Source: Lysobacterales bacterium (GTDB lineage: Bacteria; Pseudomonadota; Gammaproteobacteria; Xanthomonadales; SZUA-36). From it: a DNA stretch of 64,000 nucleotides. The stretch lies in the NCBI GenBank assembly GCA_014238945.1, contig JABAAB010000041.1, positions 1 to 64,000 of the forward strand, written 5' to 3'. This document shows positions 1 to 8,862 of this stretch, piece after piece. Below the pieces are notes generated by a model, which was given only the letters and a program-made list of their open reading frames with translations, had not been told where the DNA came from and made no database searches. A program made the position numbers and the translations under genes. The stretch's first letter is position 1. Every line of letters starts with the position of its first letter.

Positions 1-1833
1 AAACGTCGCAATGTCTTTCGAGTAGGCATTGCCTACGCGATCACCGGCTGGCTGATTGCGCAGATTGCCGGACTAGCGGCAGCCAGTTTCTTCGCCCCCG
101 ACTGGGTGATGAAAATGATCATCACCATACTTCTACTTGGCTTTCCAATTGCGATGGTCATGGCATGGGCGTATGAAATGACGCCTGAAGGTCTGCGCCG
201 CGATGCCGGCGATGAAGCCGGCCAATCTGCAAATACCGCCAAGCTGGACCGCACCATCACTATCGCTCTGATTACGGCACTGGCTTATTTCGCTTACGAC
301 AAGTTTGTGCTGGACCCTGAGCGGGATGCTGCATTGCTGGAGTCTGTTGCTGTGCAATCCAAAGAACCTGAAGTTGCAGTTGAACAACCAGCAGTTACAG
401 CAGAAGCACAGTCTCAGTCCATCGCTGTATTGCCATTCGTCAACATGTCCTCGGACCCGGAACAGGAGTACTTCTCGGATGGCCTGTCGGAAGAGATTCT
501 GAATCTGCTCTCCAAGGTGCGGGGCCTCAAGGTGACCGCAAGGACTTCGTCGTTCGCGTTTAAAGGTAAAAACGAAGATGTGCGTTACATTGGGAAAACC
601 CTCAATGTGAGCACTGTGCTTGAAGGCTCCGTGCGAAAATCGGGCGAGCAAGTGCGCATCACCACCCAGTTGATCGACGTCTCCAGCGGCACACACCTCT
701 GGTCCGATACCTACGATCGCACACTGACCGATATCTTCACCGTGCAAGACAACGTGGCATCCGAGATCCTCGCCGCCTTGCAGGTGCATGTCAGCACGGC
801 TCCGACACGCGGGCGTCCCACCGAAAACCCAGAGGCCTACGCTTTGTTGCTCAAGGCCAAGGCTACGCTCAGTTTTGGCGATCCTTTTAGGGCGGAGACC
901 TTCCTTAACAAAGCCATTGAACTCGACCCGTAATTTGCGGAGGCCTATGAACTTCTGGCTCTTAGCTTCTGGTACCAATCCGGACTAAGAGCGGAGGCTG
1001 CAAAGTTCCAGGAACTCATGGGCGCTGCAGCGGCCAAGGCTCTTTCCATCGACCAGAACCTTCTACTCGCGCAGGCTTTTTTCGAAGCTGGAAAGATTGA
1101 GGATTATTCTTACTTCAAGGAGATTCAAGCCTTCGAACGGGTTGTGCGTGAAGATCCGGGCCGTGAGGACGCCGCTGCTGCCTTGATTTTTAATCTGTTG
1201 TGGTCCGGATATTTCGAGGAAGCACTAAGCCTTTCAGAACGCGTCGTCGAGGTGAACCCGCTATCGGCCGGTTCACATTACCGATTGTACATGGCACTCA
1301 AATCTACAGGACGCAGGAGCGAAGCCCTTGCATCCTTGAAAGCCTCCTAACAACTGGGGTCTTCTTTCGTAACATGGGAGATCGGCATCTTCAATATAGA
1401 AGATGAGCACGACGAGATTGCAATCAAGTATCTCGAATCCGCCTACAGGAAATTGAACGAACCCTTCGAATGGGTTCGGGGAGCTGTTGTTGGCGCCCGC
1501 AATCCGGTAAACGGCCCAGCCAACCTGGAACGTGCCACTCCGCAGTTCGACGCTGATTCCCAATTCACTCTAGGAGAATTTTTTCGACCATATTTAGCGT
1601 TCAGATTTTTGGACCGTTTTTTCGAAGCGATTTTTGAGATTGGAATCGAAGATGTTGGGTGGAGCGATGCGGGGAACATGATCCTCAAAGGCACGATTGA
1701 TCGCCTCTCTGGCTTCACCGCGCATCCCAAGTACCTCGAAGTCGCCGAAACCAAGGGCCTCTTTGAACTCTGGGATCAGCGCGGCGCCCCGGATCACTGC
1801 GAGAAGCTTGATGGCCAGTGGTTTTGCGAGTAA
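1..1833 (+). pseudogene. TolB-like/TPR membrane protein with two in-frame TAA stops (5' end outside window)
   Basis: One reading frame runs from the first base to TAA at 1831-1833, interrupted only by TAA at 931-933 and TAA at 1348-1350. The visible N-terminus (KRRNVFRVGIAYAITGWL) is the membrane module of a large family that puts two membrane helices before a TolB/FlgO-like domain and TPR repeats; probably only a few residues are missing upstream. A further helix lies near nt 260-305. The TolB-like part (IAVLPFVNMSSDPEQEYFSDG) spans about nt 418-790, and TPR-type helices follow. The end (YLEVAETKGLFELWDQRG, then PDHC...WFCE) is the usual family C-terminus, so the gene is complete across both stops. 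At both stops CAA (Gln) would fit, giving LDP-Q-FAEAYE and AS-Q-QLGSS. It is either a young pseudogene, a sequencing artefact or a read-through gene. If the stops are real, only a truncated membrane plus TolB protein is made. Role unknown; members are thought to act in signalling or scaffolding. Confidence 0.75.
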
Positions 1834-1872
1834 CCAAGCGGAATTGAAGACATATCACAGCTCTTCTAAGAT

Positions 1873-1899
1873 TTGAAACGCCGCAATGTCTTTCGCGTC
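1873..1899 (+). repeat. Short remnant repeating the start of the TolB/TPR gene
   Basis: The bases encode LKRRNVFRV and match 21 of 24 bases at the window start (1876-1899 against 1-24). The frame then breaks down. This is the 5' tip of a second member of the same family, left behind by a deletion or duplication just after the damaged copy. I see no other feature in 1834-2123. Confidence 0.5.
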
Positions 1900-2123
1900 A
1901 TCAATTCCAATGAGAAGGTGGTCAAAGGCTAATGATGCCAATGTAGGGCATTAGAGTCAGCTCCAATTAGTTTTTGAAGGTTGGTTTTTGACCGATTCCG
2001 GTTAAACGCGACGATGCGAATTGTCTTTATTCTTTTACCGCTTTGCGGCCGTAAACAGCCCTTCAGAACAATTCGTTGGATTTACTTTGGCTATGGGGTT
2101 AATTTGAAGGGGTATTAGCGGTT

Positions 2124-4058
2124 TTGGGCAAAATGATGAAAAGGAAGAAAGATAAGTTTCAACTGGGTCCTGATATTACCCGCAGGGATTTTGTAGGCGG
2201 TACCCTGGTTGGATTCGGGGCTTCTTTAATTAATTCAATAGCACCGCTATACGCATCAAGCCAGACTTCGGCCGGATTATTTAATGATCCCTGGACCGGT
2301 TATGGCGGTGTAGGTGACTACTCCATCTCGAACGGTAATGTTGCTTCTGTACGTGAAGCAGCACACCTGATACGTGACGAAGCCATCAAGCCGGCGATGT
2401 TGGATGCCTCTGAAGACACCAACGAAGAATATGACATGGTCATCATAGGCGGGGGGTTTTCTGGTATCGGGGCGGCCTATCAATTCAACAAAAAATATGG
2501 AAATGACAAGAAGTGTCTTCTTCTTGAGAATCATCCTGTGTTTGGGGGCGAAGCAAAACAGAACGAATTTGAAGTAGATGGATATAAATTGATTGGTCCG
2601 CAAGGGTCTAACGGTTTTGGTCCACCTCAAGAAGGCAGTGAAGGCCTGATAGCTGACATTTACCGAGATGCAGGTATCCCCTTCAACTATGAATATGTCA
2701 AGCAGGATTTCACAAAAACCAGGGTAAAAGCCCCTCTGGAAAACTTTTACGGCATGTTCTGGGATGAAGAGAGATACGATACAGGTTACTTCATGGGAGA
2801 GAATGCCGATACGCCCTGGGTATTTAATCCGAGAAGAGATCATTTTGCCCGTATGCCCTGGACCGACGAATTCAAGGCAGAAATGAATCGTGTAATGGAA
2901 GATAGCGAAACTTTCTATACCGGAAATGACTTCGATCGCTGGCTCGACAGCATGTCTTACAAAGACCTGTTGGAGAAAGTAATGGGCTACAGTCCCGGTG
3001 TCACCAAATATTTTGATCCAATCATTGCACTGAATATGGGCGGCGTTTGTGCAGATGTCTATTCAGGGTATTCTGCAAAATTGATCGGAATTCCCGGAAC
3101 TGGCTCTCGCTACAGATTTGATCCCAAGGTAGCCGATGAAGATGTGCGCGATGCCTATCCTGGCGGAAACGCGGGGATCTACAGACACATAGTCAAATAC
3201 CTCATACCCGATTGCATTGAAGGCGGTAATTCATTCGAGGAAATTATTTACAACCCCATTAACTTCAACGTCCTGGACCAACCGGGAAACCCTTTCTCAA
3301 TTCGATTGAATTCCACCGCGGTAGAGGTCATGCATGAAGGCGAACCCGATAATGCTGAGCATGTAAATGTGACCTATTACCAGGGTGGCAAGCTAAGAAA
3401 AATCAGGGCCAGGACCGTGGTTATGTCTATAGGTGGCTGGGTTGCGCGAAATATAGTCCCTGACATGCCATCGACAATCCGGGCGGCATATAACCAATTC
3501 CACCATTCGCCAGTCATGGTAGTCAATGTAGCGCTGCGAAATTGGCGTTTCCTGGACAAACTCGGTATCTCATCTGGTCGCTGGTTCGAAGGATCCGGGG
3601 CTTTTTTCTCGATTCGCCGGCCCATGATGACGGGCAAGCTCTCACAACCTTATGATCCGGAAAAGCCCATGGTCATGACAATTCATGTTCCATTCAATTT
3701 TCCCGGTAATTCCATCAAGGAGCAGGGAGTAATCGGCCGTAATGTCCTGCTTGGCAAGTCCTATCGCGACTATGAGACAGAAATCATTGGGCAGATGACG
3801 AAGATGTTTGCGGGTGCCGGGTTTAACGCGAAGCGGGACGTTGCAGGAATAGTATTGAACCGTTGGGGCCATGCATATATCTCGCCCCAACCCGGTTTCC
3901 ATTTCGGCGTCAATGGCAAGGAAGCACCGAAAGAAGTAGTAAGACAGGGCTTTGGCCGCATTCAATTCGGCCATTCTGAGCTTACCGGTTATATGAATTA
4001 CTGGCGAGCACTTACCGAAGGAGGAAGAGCGGCGACCCGGGTCATGGAGAAAATTTGA
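2124..4058 (+). CDS. Tat-exported FAD-dependent oxidoreductase, spermidine dehydrogenase-like
   Basis: The 644-residue protein begins with a twin-arginine signal (DITRRDFVGGTLVGFGASL), so it should be folded with its cofactor in the cytoplasm and then exported. A Rossmann FAD-binding motif (MVIIGGGFSGIGAAY) lies near residue 105. The C-terminal part (GHAYISPQPGFHFG, then SELTGYMNYWRALTEGGRAA) resembles the FAD-closing segment of amine-oxidase-like flavoproteins, especially the periplasmic spermidine dehydrogenase family, which cleaves spermidine to 1,3-diaminopropane and 4-aminobutyraldehyde. The substrate is inferred from this resemblance only. The start shown is TTG about 11 bases after a GAAGGGG Shine-Dalgarno-like run; ATG at 2133 is the alternative. 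A second Tat-exported enzyme follows 107 bases downstream in the same direction. Confidence 0.8.
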   Translation: MGKMMKRKKDKFQLGPDITRRDFVGGTLVGFGASLINSIAPLYASSQTSAGLFNDPWTGYGGVGDYSISNGNVASVREAAHLIRDEAIKPAMLDASEDTNEEYDMVIIGGGFSGIGAAYQFNKKYGNDKKCLLLENHPVFGGEAKQNEFEVDGYKLIGPQGSNGFGPPQEGSEGLIADIYRDAGIPFNYEYVKQDFTKTRVKAPLENFYGMFWDEERYDTGYFMGENADTPWVFNPRRDHFARMPWTDEFKAEMNRVMEDSETFYTGNDFDRWLDSMSYKDLLEKVMGYSPGVTKYFDPIIALNMGGVCADVYSGYSAKLIGIPGTGSRYRFDPKVADEDVRDAYPGGNAGIYRHIVKYLIPDCIEGGNSFEEIIYNPINFNVLDQPGNPFSIRLNSTAVEVMHEGEPDNAEHVNVTYYQGGKLRKIRARTVVMSIGGWVARNIVPDMPSTIRAAYNQFHHSPVMVVNVALRNWRFLDKLGISSGRWFEGSGAFFSIRRPMMTGKLSQPYDPEKPMVMTIHVPFNFPGNSIKEQGVIGRNVLLGKSYRDYETEIIGQMTKMFAGAGFNAKRDVAGIVLNRWGHAYISPQPGFHFGVNGKEAPKEVVRQGFGRIQFGHSELTGYMNYWRALTEGGRAATRVMEKI

Positions 4059-4165
4059 TCGTCCAGACGTTTTAATATACAAATTCGGATGGCGAACTTA
4101 TTGTAAAGGATCAGGATCTTCGTGCCATCCCTGGGTTTTGGAGATACAAAAGCGAGAGAGACAAC

Positions 4166-5404
4166 ATGAAAAAGAAAGCGTTGGAAATCACAAGACGAAC
4201 CTTTCTCGGTTCGAGTACATTGGCCGCAACAGCCGGGCTTACAGGGGTAGGCCTCAACCTCTCAGAGGCCAGCGCCGACGTCATTTCGAAAATCGAGTCT
4301 GGCACGCTGCTGGCACCAACTTATAAGCCAGTTGCCGGACTTGATGTCACCTCCGTCGCCGTCCACGTGGGAGCCAACTCCGACTACTCTTCAATACCCG
4401 TCTTTCAGGGTACGACCAATAGTGGCCAATACACCGCTGACAGTAATCCCACCATCGACTCAGTCGAAACCAAAATAAGTCGACTGGAAGGTGCTGAGGC
4501 GGCAGTCGCTACTGCCTGCGGAATGGCCGCGATCAGCCAGACCCTGCTGGCATTTCTGAAGCCCGGTTCCCGCGTGGTTGCGCACCAGAACATTTACAGC
4601 CGCACACAGAGGTTACTCGAGGAACCGCTCAAAGATTTAGGTATCAGGTTTGAACAGGTCGACATGACCGATCTCAAGCAGTTGAAAAAAGCGCTGGAAA
4701 AGAAAACGACCATTGTCTACTTCGAAATACACTCCAACCCGGCAATGGATGTTGTCGACGTAAGAGCAGCATCAGCGATGGCTCGAGAGGCCGGCGCCAT
4801 GACCATAGTGGACAATACCTTCCTCACGCCCTACCTGATTCAACCCCTGGCACTGGGCGTGGACATCGTAGTGCACAGCGCGACGAAATACATGATGGGG
4901 CATGGTAACGGGCTGGCCGGTATCGTTTGTGGTTCCCGTTCACTTGTGGACAAAGTTGGAGTCATGCGCATTCTGATCGGCGGGGTCCTTTCACCTGTGA
5001 ATGCATCTCTCTTGAACCAGGGACTCAAGACCCTGCCGATGAGAATGGAACGCCATTGCTCCAATGCCATGGAGGTGGCGACTTTCCTCGAGTCACATTC
5101 CAAGGTGAAGAAAGTACATTACCCGGGTCTCGCCAGTGATCCGGGCCACGAAGTCGCGAAAAACCAGATGAAAGGGTTTGGCGGAATGCTCGGCTTCGAA
5201 ATGCACAAGCCGCCGCAGCTGAACAGCTTTGTCAAACTAATCCGCCCGGTATGGAGCCTGGGAGATGTGGCAACCCTTATGGGGCACTATTCTGCCCCCA
5301 ACCCCAAGAGGAGAATACCCGCGAACTATTCGCGCATGTCCATCGGCATCGAAGACCCTGGCGATATCATCGGCGACCTAAAGCAAGCACTTGATCGGAG
5401 TTGA
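4166..5404 (+). CDS. Tat-exported PLP-dependent Cys/Met metabolism enzyme (gamma-synthase/lyase family)
   Basis: The N-terminus carries a clear twin-arginine signal (ITRRTFLGSSTLAATAGL). It is followed by a full Cys/Met metabolism PLP-enzyme fold of about 370 residues. The PLP lysine lies in HSATKYMMGHGNGLAG at about Lys241, and the family features VDNTFLTPYLIQPLALG and the C-terminal SIGIEDPGDIIGDLKQAL are present. Relatives are cystathionine gamma-synthase, cystathionine beta-lyase and methionine gamma-lyase; I cannot tell which reaction is run. These enzymes are normally cytoplasmic, so export is unusual. Tat transport would allow PLP to be loaded before secretion. It follows the Tat-exported flavoprotein at 2124-4058 in the same orientation and may share its transcript. 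The ATG lies after GAGAGAGACAAC. Confidence 0.85.
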   Translation: MKKKALEITRRTFLGSSTLAATAGLTGVGLNLSEASADVISKIESGTLLAPTYKPVAGLDVTSVAVHVGANSDYSSIPVFQGTTNSGQYTADSNPTIDSVETKISRLEGAEAAVATACGMAAISQTLLAFLKPGSRVVAHQNIYSRTQRLLEEPLKDLGIRFEQVDMTDLKQLKKALEKKTTIVYFEIHSNPAMDVVDVRAASAMAREAGAMTIVDNTFLTPYLIQPLALGVDIVVHSATKYMMGHGNGLAGIVCGSRSLVDKVGVMRILIGGVLSPVNASLLNQGLKTLPMRMERHCSNAMEVATFLESHSKVKKVHYPGLASDPGHEVAKNQMKGFGGMLGFEMHKPPQLNSFVKLIRPVWSLGDVATLMGHYSAPNPKRRIPANYSRMSIGIEDPGDIIGDLKQALDRS

Positions 5405-5630
5405 GCTGATAAGGGCAGTTGTCGAACGTCATAAAATGTGGGATCGCGTTGTTGATTCATAACCCGGAATTGTCCAACAGACCGTGGGAAGTCCAGATTA
5501 TCGGAGTAAGTCCAAATGGTCGATTGCAGCCACAGGTGGCATGGCATTTTATAATTTAGTTATGACTGCTCTGCGACTGCAAGCGGTGTTTTTAAGGCAC
5601 GACTTGGGCACCACTACCCTGCAACCCGTT

Positions 5631-6533
5631 CTATTTCCAGATTTCTATGTTCTGATCGGGCCCAGGTTCTATCCCATAGTGCTCGGCGAAATTTCCCTGG
5701 TTAATGGCGATGGCGACATTCAAAACGCCATTGACGTATAAGGCCGGAACTCCAATTGCCACACCGCCGAATGACGTGACAAAACGTACTTTTTGATGGA
5801 ACAGGATCTTTTCTGACCCGCTAATTCTTACCCAGACTTCATCACCAACACCAATTCCAAGTTGATCAAATAATTCACCGCCGATATTGGTCCATACATT
5901 CCCATAATGAATATCCAGAATTGGGATATTGCCTTTTATTTGTCCGTCGATCAGAGCCGGTTTTTGATACTTCAGAGTGACAACTGAAGGAGCCTGTAGC
6001 GGACCTGTTTGCTCAAATCCAATAATCCCTGATGCCAGGCGTGCGCCGGTGTAGGCATATACATCGCGACCGTGAAAGGTATGTGACCTTTCCGACCCCT
6101 CCAACCTGTTTACCTTCTCGTCAATTTCCCGTACTTCGGCGATACCCAATGATTCCGCAACCAAGGTCAATGAGCCATTGTCGGGGCTGATAAAATAATG
6201 ACCAGAAGTTGTTTTCAACACCACGGACTTTCTATCAGTCCCAACACCTGGGTCGACGACAGAAACAAATACGGTGCCGGGCGGCCAATACCTGGCCGTC
6301 TGATTCAGACGGTAGGCCGCCTCCCAGATATTGAACACAGGAATTTCATGTGTGATGTCAAACATCTTCAAATCTGGTGAAACGCTATAGGCCACACCTT
6401 TCATTGACGCGACCGCGGGATCCTTCAGACCAAAATCGGTTTGAAATACCAGCGCGTTTTGTGACCAGCCCGTCGAGCAGTAGCAGAAAAGACAAAAAAC
6501 GATGCCAACTATTGTTGTGTTTAGATTCATCAT
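5631..6533 (-). CDS. Exported SAM hydroxide adenosyltransferase (DUF62 family)
   Basis: This 300-residue protein matches the SAM hydroxide adenosyltransferase/halogenase fold. The N-domain has TDFGLKDPAVASMKG, VDPGVG, ISPDNGSL and HGRDVYAYTGARLASG, and the C-domain has the LDIHYGNVWTNIG adenine-pocket motif. The family splits S-adenosylmethionine to adenosine and methionine. Unlike most members it starts with a signal peptide (TTIVGIVFCLFCYCSTGWSQ), so the enzyme should be periplasmic, where SAM is not expected. It lies 6 bases after the end of the MFS gene on the same strand, so the two are almost surely cotranscribed. The true substrate may be another adenosyl compound brought in or pushed out by that carrier. 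Confidence 0.85.
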   Translation of the reverse strand: MMNLNTTIVGIVFCLFCYCSTGWSQNALVFQTDFGLKDPAVASMKGVAYSVSPDLKMFDITHEIPVFNIWEAAYRLNQTARYWPPGTVFVSVVDPGVGTDRKSVVLKTTSGHYFISPDNGSLTLVAESLGIAEVREIDEKVNRLEGSERSHTFHGRDVYAYTGARLASGIIGFEQTGPLQAPSVVTLKYQKPALIDGQIKGNIPILDIHYGNVWTNIGGELFDQLGIGVGDEVWVRISGSEKILFHQKVRFVTSFGGVAIGVPALYVNGVLNVAIAINQGNFAEHYGIEPGPDQNIEIWK

Positions 6534-6539
6534 TCTATT

Positions 6540-7772
6540 TTATGCCCGACTGACCTGTATTTTTCGGTATACAACATAAGCTGAGATTAATCCAACAAAA
6601 CAGAAAGCAGTAACAACAAGGAACAAGTTCTGATATCCAACGGTACCCGGGTTCGCATCCAGAATTATACCTCCAATAATTGGCATGAATATATCTGGTG
6701 AATACCCAATCACAGAAACAAATCCTGTAGCGATACCCGTTACAGCAAGTGGGATACCACCTTGTTCCAGCAGGGAGAAATATATTCCGCGCAAAGCGTA
6801 AACAGCGACGGCAATAAGGGTTACATTGATTAACAGAAATGGCAGGAGTGTCGGTGCACCTGGCACGAGCCCAAATAAAAGAAAACCAGATGTCATCAGA
6901 ACGAAAAGGCCAAGAACAGCTTTTGCACAACCGATTTTGTCAGCGAGATATCCTGCAGCGATTGCTGCAAAAAACGCAACCCAAAGTTTACCCGTTCCAA
7001 TGGCGCCTCCCAGGACAGCGCCCAATTCAAATATTTCAGACGCGTACGGGGTAAAAAGGATCGCGCCCCACAAGCCAACATAGGCCGTCATTATGATGAT
7101 TGCTATGAACCACACCATCGGCAATTTCAGTACCTCGATAATTCCGGCCAGATTAAGTGTCAATCGATGCTTCTGGACCTTTTCACCCTGCTCCATGTCG
7201 TCCTTCATGGTTGTCCTGACGAGAACGGCCAGAACCAAAGTAAATAAGGCAAGCAGCAGAATTACCTCGGAGAGCGCGGCGTCACCAGCCCCGCGCCAGG
7301 CGAATATCAACATTAAAATCGACGCTGACGTCATGCCGACAAAATTTCTTCCACCTTCGAGAAATCCGAAGGCCCGCCCCTGTTCATTTTTCGCCCCCCA
7401 TTTGCGAGTTGCTTTTATCAGCGCTGACCAGAATACACAGGCCGTTGCCACTCCCCAGGAGCCGTACAGAAAGAGACAGATCCCGAAGGACGGCATGGTC
7501 GAAAAAACAAAGCCTCCGACGGCTGTCATCAACAAGCCGACAGATATTAATTTACGTGATGATATACGGTCTGCCAACCACCCACCCGGGATATAGCCAA
7601 CCAGCGACGTAAAGCCGAAGGTAGCAGAAAGAACGCCTATTTGAGTTTTCGAAAAACCAAAAGCGTCCTACATGGGCACATAAAAAATCTCCGATAAAAA
7701 TGGAAACCAATATATGGTGCCGCCAGATACACACAGCAACGCCATGGTTAGCCATTTCTCAGAAAGAATCAT
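6540..7772 (-). pseudogene. MFS transporter with an in-frame TAG at codon 35
   Basis: The reading frame begins at ATG 7772 (MILSEKWLTMALLCVSGG) and continues to the stop at 6540, about 410 codons, with a single TAG at 7670-7668. It has twelve hydrophobic segments and an MFS loop 2-3 signature (GGWLADRISSRKLIS). Residues before and after the stop read continuously as helix 1 to helix 2 (FYVPM-stop-DAFGFSKTQIGVLSATFGF). CAG (Gln) would restore the usual sequence. If translation began at ATG 7577 the protein would lack helices 1 and 2 and probably not work. The fold is closest to the organophosphate/sugar-phosphate and oxalate/formate-type carriers; the substrate is unknown. It precedes the exported SAM hydroxide adenosyltransferase by 6 bases, which suggests a linked substrate. 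Confidence 0.7.
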
Positions 7773-8231
7773 CGCAGTTTATTTGTTACCGTCCAGAGAA
7801 ATGCGTGGGATTACGGCGCCTTGAATTGCAATCCGCCTCTGCTCGCGACATCGATATTCTTACGCCAAAATTTTACCGGCGCGTTTTGTTTGCAATTCTC
7901 GACATCAATCCAGTCTCCAACATAGATATCCATCGAGAAAGCGACGTTGCGTTTAGTGAAGTATAGGCAGCATTAAAGCTTCATTGCCAGTAATTGCATA
8001 CATTGAACCGGCACGGTTAATCGATTTGTGCCGTCATGTAAAGCTGAAAACGAACGGAACCGGACACCGGGCCAAACTTCGACTAGAATTACTCGAATAA
8101 CTACATTAAACCCGAGGCAGAGATACCTGTACAGCGGCCATACTTTAGGAACTCTTAAGAAACCACATGGGTATCCTGTATCAGTCAGGGCACAACTAAT
8201 CAACAAGGTCTATAAATAAAAGGAGCCACAA
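7773..8231. other. Intergenic stretch without a supported gene
   Basis: This 459-base gap lies between the divergent MFS operon and the SnoaL-like gene and should hold both promoters. Short open frames on either strand have no recognisable protein features and no good ribosome sites. The only clear element is the AAAAGGAGCC ribosome site just before 8232. Confidence 0.5.
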
Positions 8232-8651
8232 ATGTCAGCATTTGATAATGCCACAAAGTTTTTCCATGCCTGCGAATCCCTGCAGGGGTGGGGCGAATGC
8301 GAGCAGTATGTTGCAGCAGGTGCCACATTTTACGCGCAAAGCGAACCACTGGTCGATATCAAGACCGTTGAAGATTATGTCAACTGGATGACGGGTTTTG
8401 GCAGCACCACCGCGGCGGGTTGCAGTTACGACCTGCACGCTTCCGGCTACGACGATGACAATGCCACGGCAATTTACTTCGCAACCTTTACCGGCAGTCA
8501 CGTAGGAGAAGGCGGACCCGTTCCACCTACGGGCAAGGAGACCAATTCACAATACGTCTATGTTTTGAAAATGAACGGGGACGATAAGATCGAAAGCATG
8601 CAAAAGGTCTGGAATGCACCGTGGGCAATGACGGAGCTCGGCTGGATGTAG
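8232..8651 (+). CDS. SnoaL-like/NTF2-fold small protein
   Basis: A 139-residue soluble protein with the pattern of the NTF2/SnoaL fold: an N-terminal helix (FDNATKFFHACESL), a middle segment with an aromatic-rich helix (TVEDYVNWMTGF), and C-terminal strands (YVYVLKMNGDDKIESMQKVW). These folds serve as small-molecule isomerases, hydrolases or binding proteins, and the sequence does not say which. The start is secure: ATG lies seven bases after a strong AAAAGGAG site. It ends in TAG, which shows that TAG works as a normal stop in this genome. It stands alone, followed by a hairpin terminator. Confidence 0.7.
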   Translation: MSAFDNATKFFHACESLQGWGECEQYVAAGATFYAQSEPLVDIKTVEDYVNWMTGFGSTTAAGCSYDLHASGYDDDNATAIYFATFTGSHVGEGGPVPPTGKETNSQYVYVLKMNGDDKIESMQKVWNAPWAMTELGWM

Positions 8652-8751
8652 ACTTGTATTCCGGCTCAGCCGGTCAAGTGTGTTAAATCATTGTGCTGTC
8701 CGCTGTTTTCTGCAGGGGTGTGATGCGCGTTAACAGACGTTTCAACCTGAT

Positions 8752-8784
8752 AAATCAACCCGTTTGAACGCGGGTTGATTTTGG
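8752..8784 (+). terminator. Hairpin terminator between convergent genes
   Basis: An 11-bp perfect stem (AAATCAACCCG / CGGGTTGATTT) with an 8-base loop, followed by TTGG. The T-run is short, so it may act weakly or in both directions. It separates the SnoaL-like gene from the minus-strand gene ending at 8863. Confidence 0.6.
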
Positions 8785-8862
8785 TTGAGGGGCCCCAGTT
8801 GGTGCGATAGTTACCGCATTGCCATGGGTTTAGAGCAGGCTAAGTTGCCGACCAACCCTGGT

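Noticed and set aside
133..978. Long minus-strand frame opposite the TolB/TPR gene
   Set aside because: It mirrors the coding frame and has no protein family features; antisense shadow.
5484..5741. Plus-strand frame between the PLP gene and the DUF62 gene
   Set aside because: Its second half is antisense to the DUF62 C-terminus and the first half has no features.
7973..8219. Two short frames upstream of the SnoaL-like gene
   Set aside because: Opposite strands of the same bases, no ribosome sites, no similarity I recognise.
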